DNA of 64,000 nucleotides from Algorimicrobium sediminis (GTDB taxonomy: Bacteria > Bacteroidota > Bacteroidia > Flavobacteriales > Flavobacteriaceae). This document shows, piece after piece, positions 1-7,835 of the stretch (the first letter of the stretch is position 1; each line of letters starts with the position of its first letter). The DNA lies in NCBI RefSeq assembly GCF_042684585.1, contig NZ_JBHULS010000002.1, positions 682,001 to 746,000 on the forward strand. Direction: 5' to 3'. The position numbers and the translations under genes were made by a program. The notes beneath the pieces are model-generated. The model searched no databases. It was not told the DNA's origin and saw only the letters and a list, made by a program, of their open reading frames with translations.

Positions 1-317
1 ACAGGAGCTGTAAATTTTTCAAAATTGCTTATCTGTTGGCCATCATGGTCGGTAATAAAGCTAAAATTTAAATTTCCTAAATCGTGGTATACGGCGCCTC
101 CTCCCGAAATACGACGTACGACATGTATGTTTTGAGCCGAAATGTAGTTTGGGTTTATTTCTTCAATGGTGTTTTGGTTTCTTCCTATAATAACCGACGG
201 CTCGTTTATATAAAACAGTAAATAATTGGTGGAGGCATCAAAATGGCGCAACGCATACTCCTCTAGAGCTAAATTTAATTTGGGATTGGTGTGCCCTTCG
301 TTGTCTATAAATATCAT
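1..317 (-). CDS. lplA: Lipoate-protein ligase A, N-terminal part (partial)
   Basis: This is the first 105 or so residues of a lipoate-protein ligase, which attaches lipoate to the lipoyl domains of 2-oxoacid dehydrogenases and the glycine cleavage H protein. It starts at an ATG (317-315, MIFIDNEG) and runs off the left edge. The fold's hallmarks are present: LALEEYAL near residue 17, the segment IIGRNQNT, and the signature RRISGGGAVYHDLGNLNFSF near residue 70, which forms the lipoyl-AMP pocket. A lipoyltransferase LipB is less likely because the RRxSGGGAVYHD block is typical of LplA. Confidence 0.9.
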   Translation of the reverse strand, partial: MIFIDNEGHTNPKLNLALEEYALRHFDASTNYLLFYINEPSVIIGRNQNTIEEINPNYISAQNIHVVRRISGGGAVYHDLGNLNFSFITDHDGQQISNFEKFTAP

Positions 318-401
318 AGCAGTTAGGTAATTTAATGACTAATTTGCTGTTAAACGGGTGTGTTTTAGACCTGCTAAAAACAGCTTTGCTTTAAAACAGG
401 T

Positions 402-1019
402 TTAAGCACGCTTTTTGCCTACAAATCTTATAACACGCGCTTGGCCGTTATGGTATAGCCCTTCTTGTAAGGTAACTTCTTGTTCTTCCAATTGGATAAT
501 ATCGAAATCTGAAAATAGTTGTGCCATTTCTTCGGTGGTAAACAACATATTTTTATCGCCTGGGCCACCAACTTCTGGATTTTTTTCGCGAAGTTCTAAA
601 TTAGTTACCGCAAAACCTTCCAATATAATATAGCCATTTGGTTTTACGAGTGTGGCCAATTGGCGGTGTAAGCTGTTTTTAATGTCTGCTGGAAAATGCG
701 CGTATATTAAGGCAAGCGCATCAAAACTAGCAGGTTTTAAATTAAGGTCATCCAGGGTTCCAACTTGGTAGTTTATTTTTACGCGCTCTGTGTTAGCCAA
801 GGCTAAAGCCTTTTTCTGGCCGGCGTCGCTAATGTCGAAGGCAACAACATCCAAGCCTAATTTAGCAGCGTAAACAGCGTTTCGACCTTCGCCTTCGGCT
901 GGTAATAAAATGCTGCCCGATAATTGTAAGGTTTCCAAGGTGTCTTTAAAAAAAGTATTGGGCGTTGTGCCATAGGCAAAAGCGGCGTTTTGGTAACGAC
1001 TATTCCAAAATTCTTTCAT
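402..1019 (-). CDS. Class I SAM-dependent methyltransferase (TehB-like)
   Basis: A 205-residue methyltransferase with a Rossmann core. LLPAEGEGRNAVYAAKLG (about residues 39-56) is the SAM-binding loop, DVVAFDIS holds the acidic residue expected to bind the ribose, and LALIYAHFPAD is the post-I motif region. The N-terminal FWNSRYQ...FAYGTTPNTF resembles the TehB/tellurite-resistance and thiopurine-type methyltransferase group. The substrate cannot be read from the sequence. It lies 84 bases upstream of lplA on the same strand, so co-transcription is possible. It could be a detoxifying S- or chalcogen-methyltransferase; that is inference only. Confidence 0.75.
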   Translation of the reverse strand: MKEFWNSRYQNAAFAYGTTPNTFFKDTLETLQLSGSILLPAEGEGRNAVYAAKLGLDVVAFDISDAGQKKALALANTERVKINYQVGTLDDLNLKPASFDALALIYAHFPADIKNSLHRQLATLVKPNGYIILEGFAVTNLELREKNPEVGGPGDKNMLFTTEEMAQLFSDFDIIQLEEQEVTLQEGLYHNGQARVIRFVGKKRA

Positions 1020-1112
1020 GATTTTATATCTTTTTTCTAACGATTCAGTTTGTTTGGAAAGATACTAAATAAAACAAAAAAAGACTAGTATTACAGAGGC
1101 TTTAACCCGCGT

Positions 1113-1580
1113 TTATGGCCAACTGCTAATGTTAGGAACAAGCGCTAAAATGGCTGGCATATCCGATATAAAAGCTATTTTATAAAGCGCTGTTTTCTGA
1201 TTGCTGGAGTAGTATTTAACGGTTAATATGTTATTTTTAGAATCGTATAAAAAGGTATTGGTAGGAGTGGTTCCAGAAGCAGTTAATTTAAAATTGGGTA
1301 CCAGCTGCTTGGCAAGTGTATGAAATCGCTTATTGGAAATTCCTTGTTGGTTGGTAATTTCAATACCAGTAACTAAATGCGCTTGGTTATAAGTAAATTG
1401 AATGGTTTCTGTGGAGGTTAGCTTTTTTAGCTCTACCGTACTGTTTTTCGTATTAAATTGTGTTAAGTTAGCTTGGCCATATGTTTGCTGAATGCTGCTA
1501 TACGACACATGTAGTTGCGAAAATCCAGCAAAAGTGGCCATTATAAAAAGTACTGTTAAAAAGTGTTTTATGTTTAGCAT
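1113..1580 (-). CDS. Exported hypothetical protein
   Basis: A 155-residue protein I do not recognise. The first 21 residues form a Sec signal peptide (hydrophobic FLTVLFIMATFAGFS, then Q as a likely mature start), so it is probably periplasmic or outer-membrane associated. The mature part is rich in Thr, Ser and Asn, has no Cys, and looks like a small beta-rich domain. It stands alone on the minus strand, about 90 bases before the methyltransferase gene. Confidence 0.6.
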   Translation of the reverse strand: MLNIKHFLTVLFIMATFAGFSQLHVSYSSIQQTYGQANLTQFNTKNSTVELKKLTSTETIQFTYNQAHLVTGIEITNQQGISNKRFHTLAKQLVPNFKLTASGTTPTNTFLYDSKNNILTVKYYSSNQKTALYKIAFISDMPAILALVPNISSWP

Positions 1581-1919
1581 GGGTTGTTAATACGACCAAA
1601 ATTATAATAGAGTAAAAGGTAGTTATAAAATAACAATAACGAAAATCTAAATCAGGTTTTTAGTAATTATGGTAACCTGGCACCGTGAATTAGCCTTAAG
1701 GCTTCTTTATAAATAGTTGTGTTTCATACAAAAAAAGCAGGCCGCACAATCACCACATTTGGTTTTTTTGCAAACACATAAGCCAACGCTCAAAAAATCA
1801 AAAGAGCTATTTCTAGCCTTTGCGCTTTAGAAAATATTGAAAAGATTGTGAATAAAAATATAGAAACTGACCGACCAAAACAGCAAACTTTATTAACTTG
1901 TACGGTTAAATGAGAGATA
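1581..1919. other. Gene-free left flank of the HpaII cassette
   Basis: No credible gene is seen on either strand. The segment holds a perfect 12-base palindrome (AGCCTTAAGGCT, 1692-1703), a poly-A and GC-containing tract around 1730-1750, and the left copy of an imperfect repeat (AGCCAACGCTCAA, then AAAAGAG, 1781-1806). That repeat recurs to the right of the restriction gene. The promoter for the methyltransferase should lie in the last 100 bases, but no clear TAnnTTTG is visible. Confidence 0.5.
1781..1806. repeat. Left imperfect repeat edging the HpaII cassette
   Basis: AGCCAACGCTCAA followed by AAAAGAG. A related block (AGCCAACTCTCAA ... AAAAGAG, 4662-4693) and an exact 9-mer GCCAACGCT (1782-1790 and 4703-4711) lie just beyond the restriction gene on the other side. 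The pairing suggests cassette edges, but the copies differ in internal length. Confidence 0.45.
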
Positions 1920-3185
1920 ATGATTAAAGAAAGAATTGATATAGAAAACATTGACAGACAGCTATTTGAAATAAAAGTAGTTGAACCAGACAACTCTAAA
2001 CCTGCTTCTTTTACGCATTATTTGCATAATCATAAAAATGGAGTTTCTCAAGTTTACAAAAAAGATGCTCTTTCTTACGTAAAAGAAATTCTTGAAAAAA
2101 AATATCCAACCGAAAAAGTAACAAATGAAGTTGCTGAAGAAGCTCTACAATACTTAATTTTTGACCTCAATAAATCTGTTCCTTTTCCAGCACCCGAAGA
2201 ACCAAAATTTAAGTTTATCGACCTTTTTGCCGGCATTGGCGGATTTCGTTTAGCGTTTCAAAATCTCGAAGGAAAATGTGTTTTCACTAGCGAATGGGAT
2301 AAGTATTCAAAACAAACCTATAAAGCTAATTTTGGAGAAATTCCGTTTGGAGACATAACCAAACCTGAAACAAAAAATTATATTCCAGATAATTTTGATG
2401 TGCTATGTGCAGGTTTTCCTTGCCAGGCATTTTCAATTGCAGGAAGACGTAGCGGGTTTGAAGACACAAGAGGAACATTGTTTTTTGACGTGGCAGAAAT
2501 CATAAAAAAGAAACAACCAAAAGCTATTTTTCTCGAAAATGTAAAAGGTTTAAGGAACCACGATAAAGGAAAAACATTAACGACAATTTTAAATGTACTT
2601 CGAGAAGATTTGGGCTATTTTGTTCCTGAACCTCAAATATTAAATGCTAAAGACTTTGGCGTTCCTCAAAATCGTGAACGAATTTTTATCGTAGGTTTCC
2701 GCAAGGATTTAGGAATAACAGATTTTCAGTATCCAGAACCGACTAATAAAAACGCAGTTTTAGACGATATTTTGGAAGAAAAAGAAGTTTCTGTAAAATA
2801 TTACTTATCGACAACATACGTCCAAACTTTAAAAAACCACAGAGCAAGACACGAAAGCAAAGGCAATGGATTTGGTTACGAAATAATTCCAAATGATGGA
2901 ACTGCAAATGCAGTTGTTTGTGGTGGAATGGGCAGAGAACGAAATTTAGTTTTTGATGATAGACTGACAAATTTTAAGCCAGTCACAAATATTTCAGGCG
3001 AAGTTAATCGTGAAGGAATTAGAAAAATGACGCCACGAGAATGGGCAAGATTACAAGGCTTTCCAGATAATTTTAAAATTATAGTTTCAGATGCACAAGC
3101 ATACAAACAATTCGGAAATTCAGTTGCAGTTCCCGCAATTCAAGCAACAGCAGAAAAAATTATTGAAAAACTTCAAGCACAATGA
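1920..3185 (+). CDS. DNA (cytosine-5) methyltransferase, M.HpaII type (CCGG)
   Basis: A 421-residue C5-cytosine methyltransferase that should protect host DNA from the partner endonuclease. Motifs run in order: FIDLFAGIGGFR (I, residues 99-110), GFPCQAFSIAG with catalytic Cys168 (IV), FLENVKG with Glu206 (VI), PQNRERIFIVGF (VIII), then after the recognition domain RKMTPREWARLQGFP (IX) and YKQFGNSVAVP (X). The text follows M.HpaII closely from memory, including the stretches EDTRGTLFFDVAEII and HESKGNGFGYEIIP, so the predicted target is CCGG (CmCGG). A 95-residue N-terminal extension precedes motif I. The stop overlaps the next start (ATGA). The region is more AT-rich than its neighbours, suggesting transfer. 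Confidence 0.92.
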   Translation: MIKERIDIENIDRQLFEIKVVEPDNSKPASFTHYLHNHKNGVSQVYKKDALSYVKEILEKKYPTEKVTNEVAEEALQYLIFDLNKSVPFPAPEEPKFKFIDLFAGIGGFRLAFQNLEGKCVFTSEWDKYSKQTYKANFGEIPFGDITKPETKNYIPDNFDVLCAGFPCQAFSIAGRRSGFEDTRGTLFFDVAEIIKKKQPKAIFLENVKGLRNHDKGKTLTTILNVLREDLGYFVPEPQILNAKDFGVPQNRERIFIVGFRKDLGITDFQYPEPTNKNAVLDDILEEKEVSVKYYLSTTYVQTLKNHRARHESKGNGFGYEIIPNDGTANAVVCGGMGRERNLVFDDRLTNFKPVTNISGEVNREGIRKMTPREWARLQGFPDNFKIIVSDAQAYKQFGNSVAVPAIQATAEKIIEKLQAQ

Positions 3186-3502
3186 AACTAGAATTAGACA
3201 ATAAATCGATATTTGTTAGTTTAGGCTCTGAGATAGATTCTAATAGATTTTCACAGATATCTACCAATGCAAAAATAGTTGAACTTCACAAACCAAACGA
3301 TTTTATATATTTCGAAGTAGAAAATATCTCTTCTGCAAAAAAGCTGTGTAAAAAATTCATAGCTGAATTTAATTTAGGTGGTTCAAATTGGATTGGAGGA
3401 AGAGTGATAGATGAAAAGTTCAATTTTATTGCAAAAGTATCTTATAATGGAAGAGTTTGGGACAATGAGGATTGGAGCAAAGCGAAAGAAATTGAATTAT
3501 GA
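3182..3502 (+). CDS. Small unknown protein inside HpaII-type R-M operon
   Basis: A 106-residue protein of unknown family between methylase and endonuclease. Both junctions are ATGA overlaps (3182-3185 and 3499-3502), so the three genes are probably translationally coupled and this one is unlikely to be spurious. It has no signal peptide, membrane segment or recognisable helix-turn-helix, so it is not an obvious controller (C) protein. At 106 residues and without Vsr motifs it is not an obvious mismatch endonuclease either. The C-terminal third is aromatic and glycine rich (SNWIGGRVIDEKF, YNGRVWDNEDW). Function unknown. Confidence 0.7.
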   Translation: MKLELDNKSIFVSLGSEIDSNRFSQISTNAKIVELHKPNDFIYFEVENISSAKKLCKKFIAEFNLGGSNWIGGRVIDEKFNFIAKVSYNGRVWDNEDWSKAKEIEL

Positions 3503-4578
3503 TTACCGGAAATAAAGGAGAATGGAGCGAAATTTATGCGCTTTTCAAATTATTAGGCGACAAACAATTATTTCTTGGCAACAAAGACATTGAAAAATTA
3601 GAAGGTTTAGTTTACCCAATTATCAAAATACTTCGCACCGAAAATAGTGGTGATTTTGAATACTCAATCCAAGATGAGATTATTTTAGTTTCGGGAGATG
3701 AAGAAGTTTTAAAAATTCCTATTTCAGACTTTAAAGACAAAGCTCTTTTTCTTTTAAATGCAATCAAGCAAAATAAAGAAAGGACTTTTTCAGTTCCAGA
3801 AATTGAGGAATTTATGCAATCCATAAGTTGTGTTTCCTTAAAAGCTAGTTCTACTGCAAAAACTGATATTACAATTGTTGTTCACGACCAAAGAACCAAT
3901 CAACAACCTACATTGGGATTTAGTATAAAATCACAACTTGGAAGCCCTTCTACTCTACTCAATGCAGGTAAAACGACAAACTTTATTTATAAAATTGTTG
4001 GTGCAAATTTAAGTGAAGACGAAATTGAGCAAATCAACTCTATTGCTTCAAGAAGTAAAATAATGGATAGAATCGTTCAAATTCAAAAGAATGGCGGACA
4101 ATTTGATTTTATAAAAACAGAACGACAAATATTTTCAAATAATTTAGTTCTAATAGACAGTTTACTACCAGAGATTTTATCGCAAATCGTTTTTGATTTT
4201 TATTCAACTGAATTTTCACATTTAACCGCTTTAGTACACAAAACGGCTGACAAAAATCCATTACACTTTGATATTGAAAACGAACATAAGTTTTACGAAT
4301 ACAAAATAAAACGCTTCCTTACTGATGTTGCACTTGGAATGATGCCCTCGAAAGTATGGACAGGAAAATATGATGCGACAGGCGGATATTTAATCGTGAA
4401 AGAAAATGGAGACGTTTTATGTTATCATATTTACAACAGAAATGAATTTGAAGATTACTTGCTAAATAATACAAAGCTCGACACAGCAAGTTCCGCCCGC
4501 CACGGATTTGGAAAAATTTACGAGGAAAACGGAGAATTATATTTTAACCTGAATTTGCAAATTAGGTTTACGAAATAG
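3499..4578 (+). CDS. HpaII-family type II restriction endonuclease
   Basis: A 359-residue protein matching the HpaII restriction endonuclease family (C^CGG) in length and landmarks: GNKGEWSEIYALFKLLGD at the N-terminus (residues 4-21), KTDITIVVHD (Asp123), and LGFSIKSQLGSPSTLLNAGK (residues 139-158). Asp123 with Ser142-x-Lys144 gives a PD-(D/E)xK-like active site in which the usual acidic residue of ExK is replaced. Its position directly after an M.HpaII-like methylase supports the assignment. Cutting activity is inferred, not visible. Confidence 0.85.
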   Translation: MITGNKGEWSEIYALFKLLGDKQLFLGNKDIEKLEGLVYPIIKILRTENSGDFEYSIQDEIILVSGDEEVLKIPISDFKDKALFLLNAIKQNKERTFSVPEIEEFMQSISCVSLKASSTAKTDITIVVHDQRTNQQPTLGFSIKSQLGSPSTLLNAGKTTNFIYKIVGANLSEDEIEQINSIASRSKIMDRIVQIQKNGGQFDFIKTERQIFSNNLVLIDSLLPEILSQIVFDFYSTEFSHLTALVHKTADKNPLHFDIENEHKFYEYKIKRFLTDVALGMMPSKVWTGKYDATGGYLIVKENGDVLCYHIYNRNEFEDYLLNNTKLDTASSARHGFGKIYEENGELYFNLNLQIRFTK

Positions 4579-4661
4579 CCAGCGCTTAAAGCCATACACA
4601 TTTCCAATTACTCACGAGTTTTAAATTTTGTCTCTGGAGTTCGTGAACTTCGTTTCGCACC

Positions 4662-4711
4662 AGCCAACTCTCAAGCCAAAAATTGCAAAAGAGTATGTCT
4701 TTGCCAACGCT
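4662..4711. repeat. Right imperfect repeat edging the HpaII cassette
   Basis: AGCCAACTCTCAA at 4662-4674, AAAAGAG at 4687-4693 and GCCAACGCT at 4703-4711 mirror, in direct orientation, the blocks at 1781-1806 on the other side of the three-gene cassette. Confidence 0.45.
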
Positions 4712-5010
4712 GAAAACCAGGCAGAACGGAATAAAGCCAGTGTACAACAACGTGCATAAAAAATAGCGGTTTAATCGCTTAATCGAAAGAAAATAAATAA
4801 TTTAAGGTTCCTGTTAAACTGAAAAATTAGTGCACAAGACACTAACTTAAGATATACAAAACCGGTACTACAAGAAATTAGTGTAATTATTTTTGGTGGA
4901 ATGGATTGTTTATGATCTGTGTTATTTAACCTAGGTAATTCCTTTTAATCCTAATAAAATAGGGGACTACCATAGCTTAACAACCAAATACGCTACATAA
5001 AATTATCCAT

Positions 5011-5040
5011 TTACAAACGACTACAAACAGTTACAAACGA
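5011..5040 (+). repeat. Three tandem 10-bp repeats upstream of ssb
   Basis: Three consecutive 10-base units, TTACAAACGA, CTACAAACAG and TTACAAACGA, share TACAAAC in exact 10-base register, about one helical turn. They end about 100 bases before the ssb start. The phasing would suit a protein binding one face of DNA; that role is inference. Confidence 0.6.
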
Positions 5041-5138
5041 ATTTAAATAGGTAACTACCGACTACTATTGGTAAGGGGTTGCATCTTTGCCTTGTTGATT
5101 TGACCGAATGATTTTCAACATAATTAAATCCTTATCTT

Positions 5139-5471
5139 ATGAATACGTTAAGAAATCAAGTACAATTAATTGGAAGATTGGGCCAGGACCCAGAAATTAT
5201 CACTTTTGAAGACGGTGGTAAAATAGCTAAATTTAGTTTGGCTACAGACGATAGTTACAAGGACAAACAGGGAAACAAAATAGAAAGGACTTATTGGCAT
5301 TCTGTTGTTGTTAAAAACGGCCTTGTAAAGGTGGTAGAAAATTACGTAACCAAAGGAAAAGAAATTGCCATTATGGGCAAACTAACAAATAAATCGTGGA
5401 GCGATAAAGACGGTAACAAACGCTATAATACCGAAATTGTGTGCAACGAATTGCTGCTTCTAGGTAAGTAG
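5139..5471 (+). CDS. ssb: Single-stranded DNA-binding protein, short form
   Basis: A 110-residue OB-fold SSB. MNTLRNQVQLIGRLGQDPEI opens the fold, AKFSLATDDSY is strand 2-3, TYWHSVVV carries the conserved Trp that stacks on DNA, and YVTKGKEIAIMGKL with NTEIVCNELLLLGK closes it. It ends straight after the OB fold and so lacks the flexible linker and acidic C-terminal tip that recruits replication and repair partners. Such short SSBs are common as second copies in Bacteroidota, so this is probably an accessory paralogue and not the replication SSB. It sits alone, followed by a strong terminator. Confidence 0.9.
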   Translation: MNTLRNQVQLIGRLGQDPEIITFEDGGKIAKFSLATDDSYKDKQGNKIERTYWHSVVVKNGLVKVVENYVTKGKEIAIMGKLTNKSWSDKDGNKRYNTEIVCNELLLLGK

Positions 5472-5490
5472 TGCGTTAGTTAGGAAGGAA

Positions 5491-5521
5491 AAAGCCGTAG
5501 TAATTTGCTACGGCTTTTTTT
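5491..5521 (+). terminator. Rho-independent terminator after ssb
   Basis: Stem AAGCCGTAG (5492-5500) with CTACGGCTT (5508-5516), a 7-base loop, and a T run on the plus side with an A run before it. It can also serve the convergent small gene ending at 5520. Confidence 0.85.
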
Positions 5522-5696
5522 ATGCTACTTCTTTTAGCAAATCAAAACAAGGGCATTTGCCACAGCGTTTGGATTCGCTTTTTCTATATTTTTCGCAACA
5601 TTTGCTTTTTACCTTTTTTGGTTTCGGAATAACGCCCGCTTCATACAAGGCTTTTAAAGCTTTTTTTTGTTTCTTCTTGTCTTTTTTTTTGCCCAC
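5520..5696 (-). CDS. Small Lys/Cys-rich protein
   Basis: A 58-residue reading frame with no in-frame ATG; the best start is GTG at 5696-5694, as an in-frame stop lies eight codons further upstream. A poly-lysine N-terminus (VGKKKDKKKQKKALKALYEA) is followed by a compact cysteine block, KCCEKYRKSESKRCGKCPCF, with five Cys in about 17 residues that could bind a metal. A TAnnTTTG-like element (TATTTTTG) lies just upstream. I believe similar short proteins occur in other flavobacteria, but the function is unknown. The stop codon lies within the ssb terminator's T run. Confidence 0.6.
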   Translation of the reverse strand: MGKKKDKKKQKKALKALYEAGVIPKPKKVKSKCCEKYRKSESKRCGKCPCFDLLKEVA

Positions 5697-5770
5697 ACCA
5701 AACTGACTATTAGTTGTTCAGGCAAAAATAGTTATTTTTATTAATTCTAAATAAATTTAAATGTTAAAAA

Positions 5771-6289
5771 TTATACTGGCCCAGGAGCTGCAGCTGTGCT
5801 AACGGTTAGTTGCTCAATATCTCTATCAAATAAATACAAGCCACCTTTGTCGTTTCCAATTAAATTAATTTTGTCTAAAATCATACGTGCCATAGCTTCT
5901 TCTTCTATTTGTTCAGATACATACCACTGTAAAAAGTTGTGCGTAGCGTAGTCCTTTTCTTGTAAACTTATATGAACTAGCTCGTTAATGCTTTCAGAAA
6001 CAAAAATTTCGTGCTCCAGTAATTTTTCAAACATTTCCTGAAACGAATTGAAGGTTACATTAGGCTCTTTTAAATCCGAAATATGCGCGTGTCCGCCACG
6101 TTCATTTACAAATTTTATAAGCTTCAACATATGATCGCGTTCCTCTTGCGATTGTGCAAACATAAAATTAGCAACCCCTTCTAGGCCTTTTACTTCTGCC
6201 CAACAGGCCATTGCTAAATATATTTGAGCCGACTCGGCTTCTACCCTAATTTGGGCATTAAGTGCTTTTTCAATGCTTTTTGATACCAT
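5771..6289 (-). CDS. ftnA: Ferritin (non-haem, FtnA type)
   Basis: A 172-residue four-helix ferritin that oxidises Fe2+ and stores ferric iron in a 24-mer cage. Ferroxidase ligands are visible: Glu17 (RVEAESAQIYLAMA), Glu50 and His53 (SQEERDHMLKL), Glu94 (LLEHEIFVSESI) and the Gln/Glu cluster WYVSEQIEEEAMA around 126-136. The length matches bacterial FtnA. The C-terminal tail (TVSTAAAPGPV) is unstructured. It is monocistronic as far as can be seen. Confidence 0.93.
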   Translation of the reverse strand: MVSKSIEKALNAQIRVEAESAQIYLAMACWAEVKGLEGVANFMFAQSQEERDHMLKLIKFVNERGGHAHISDLKEPNVTFNSFQEMFEKLLEHEIFVSESINELVHISLQEKDYATHNFLQWYVSEQIEEEAMARMILDKINLIGNDKGGLYLFDRDIEQLTVSTAAAPGPV

Positions 6290-6371
6290 AATTTAAATAT
6301 TTACGTAAAGTTACATATTTTCTGAAGGCTATACCATTTAAAAATTCTTAAAAAATAGTAGACCTATTTAT

Positions 6372-6698
6372 TTAATGAGAAACTAATTTTAATCCAATAA
6401 TGGAGGCAATAAGGGTGGTAATAAAAAAGAGTCGCCAAAAATGAACAGGTTCTTTAAAAATAAAGATACCCACTAGTACGGTGCCTATGGCGCCAATTCC
6501 GGTCCATACGGCGTAGGCTGTGCCAATAGGCAAGCTCTGGGTGGCTTTTACTAAAAGTACCATGCTTATGGTTAAACATATTAAGAAACCTATAAACCAA
6601 TAGGTAGCCGTGACACCGGTGGATGTTTTAAATTTCCCCAAACAGGCCGCAAAAGCTACTTCAAATAATCCGGCAATTACCAGTGCTATCCAATTCAT
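6372..6698 (-). CDS. SMR-family small efflux protein (Gdx/SugE-like)
   Basis: A 108-residue protein with four membrane segments, the SMR size. The substrate-binding Glu13 lies in the first helix (GLFEVAFAACLGKF). The block SLPIGTAYAVWTGIGAIGTVLVG (about 55-77) matches the SugE/Gdx branch, which exports guanidinium, better than the multidrug EmrE branch. It is 28 bases downstream of an EamA-type transporter on the same strand, so both may be in one transcript. No guanidine riboswitch is seen upstream. Confidence 0.85.
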   Translation of the reverse strand: MNWIALVIAGLFEVAFAACLGKFKTSTGVTATYWFIGFLICLTISMVLLVKATQSLPIGTAYAVWTGIGAIGTVLVGIFIFKEPVHFWRLFFITTLIASIIGLKLVSH

Positions 6699-6726
6699 AA
6701 TTATGCATTAAGAAGGCTTAAGGTAG

Positions 6727-7638
6727 TTACTTTTTCTGAAATTTTAAAAAGGCAGTTTTGGGTTTTCTATTAACTAATACACGATGCAGTTGTTTCTCGA
6801 AAAAAGTAATTCGAATACCAAAAAGTAATGTTAATCCGCCAAATACCATTTGCAGGGTAATGGTTTCATCCAATAACAACCAGGCCAATATAGAAGCTAA
6901 AATTCCTTGTGCCAACAAACTTACAGATACCCGTGTGGCACGCATGTTTTTAGTGGCAAAACTAATTAGTAGCCAAGCCAGTAACTGACAAACAACTGCT
7001 TGCACAACTAAAACAAACCAGCCCATATTGGAAAAGCCTGAAAAGGGTTCGTTAAGGGCATAACTTAAACCAGCCAAATACAGGGAGGATGCCCCAAGTG
7101 TAATGGTCATAAAACTCAACACATTCATGTGTTTTAGCGTTTCCTTGCTAATTAACATGTAAAAGGCATAAAACACGCCTGAAAGAATGCCAAAGCTAAA
7201 AGCTAAATCGAAATCTAAATTGCGAAATACCGAAAAACCAACCAACAAAATCATGCCAAAAACAGCTACTAGCGTTCCTATCCAGAAATTGGCACGTGGT
7301 TTATCCTTCAAAAAAAACAGGGCTAAAACACCAACCCAAACTGGCGATAAATTAGTAAGTAAAGATGCTTGGGTAGCCGTGGATTCTTGTATGGCAATAT
7401 TCCAAACGGCCACATCGCTACCAAAAATAATACCACAAGCTACAGCTAATAACCCCACTTTTAAACTGGGAACCTTAAAGGCTTTTTTCCATAAAACAAA
7501 GGGCAGTATAAGTATAAATGAAAATAACATTCTATAAAATGCCGAAATAACACCAGGGGTTAAATTCAATTTCACCAAAATAGGAAAAACAGAAATACAT
7601 AGAATGCCTATTAACAGGGCTAATTGCGCTTTTTTCAT
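6727..7638 (-). CDS. EamA-family DMT transporter
   Basis: About 303 residues forming ten hydrophobic segments arranged as two EamA repeats (the second begins near FGILSGVFYAFYMLISKETL). This fits a drug/metabolite transporter of the inner membrane; the substrate is unknown. I place the start at the ATG 7638 (MKKAQLALLIG), four codons inside the longest frame, because the -7 element TACATTTG (7675-7668) lies about 30 bases upstream and the usual family N-terminus begins this way. The C-terminus has a basic tail (NRKPKTAFLKFQKK). Confidence 0.85.
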   Translation of the reverse strand: MKKAQLALLIGILCISVFPILVKLNLTPGVISAFYRMLFSFILILPFVLWKKAFKVPSLKVGLLAVACGIIFGSDVAVWNIAIQESTATQASLLTNLSPVWVGVLALFFLKDKPRANFWIGTLVAVFGMILLVGFSVFRNLDFDLAFSFGILSGVFYAFYMLISKETLKHMNVLSFMTITLGASSLYLAGLSYALNEPFSGFSNMGWFVLVVQAVVCQLLAWLLISFATKNMRATRVSVSLLAQGILASILAWLLLDETITLQMVFGGLTLLFGIRITFFEKQLHRVLVNRKPKTAFLKFQKK

Positions 7639-7667
7639 AGCTATAAACACTTAAAATTTACAAGCTG

Positions 7668-7675
7668 CAAATGTA
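7668..7675 (-). promoter_or_regulatory. -7 element TACATTTG upstream of the EamA gene
   Basis: A perfect TAnnTTTG match on the minus strand, 30 bases before the chosen start. No clear TTG -33 partner is seen. Confidence 0.5.
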
Positions 7676-7835
7676 CGCTGCAAGGTTAGGACTTATTGGT
7701 AGAAAATTGGCAATTTCTTCCTAAATATTATCCTGTTATTAGCCTGTAATAAAAATATAGGCAATTTTGTATAAGTTTTTAAGGAAGAAAAAAAAGTATA
7801 GTAACATCTAAAAACGCATATTAAAACACACTTAT

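Larger units (their letters stand above)
4579..5138. other. Gene-free right flank of the HpaII cassette
   Basis: About 560 bases without a credible gene. It starts at the restriction gene's stop with GCCAGCGCTTAAAGCC (4576-4593 region), then carries the right imperfect repeat (4662-4693), the exact repeat GCCAACGCT (4703-4711), and a segment around 4733-4790 (GTGTACAACAACGTGCAT, then AAATAGCGG). From memory that last segment resembles a sequence that recurs near acquired genes in Bacteroidota. The last 130 bases belong to the ssb upstream region. Confidence 0.5.

Noticed and set aside
1920..4578. A type IV or orphan methylase locus
   Set aside because: The methylase is followed by a protein matching the HpaII endonuclease family with an intact D...SxK region, so a full type II system is the better reading.
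5139..5471. Replication SSB
   Set aside because: The protein ends at the OB fold without the acidic C-terminal tip needed for partner binding, so an accessory role is more likely.
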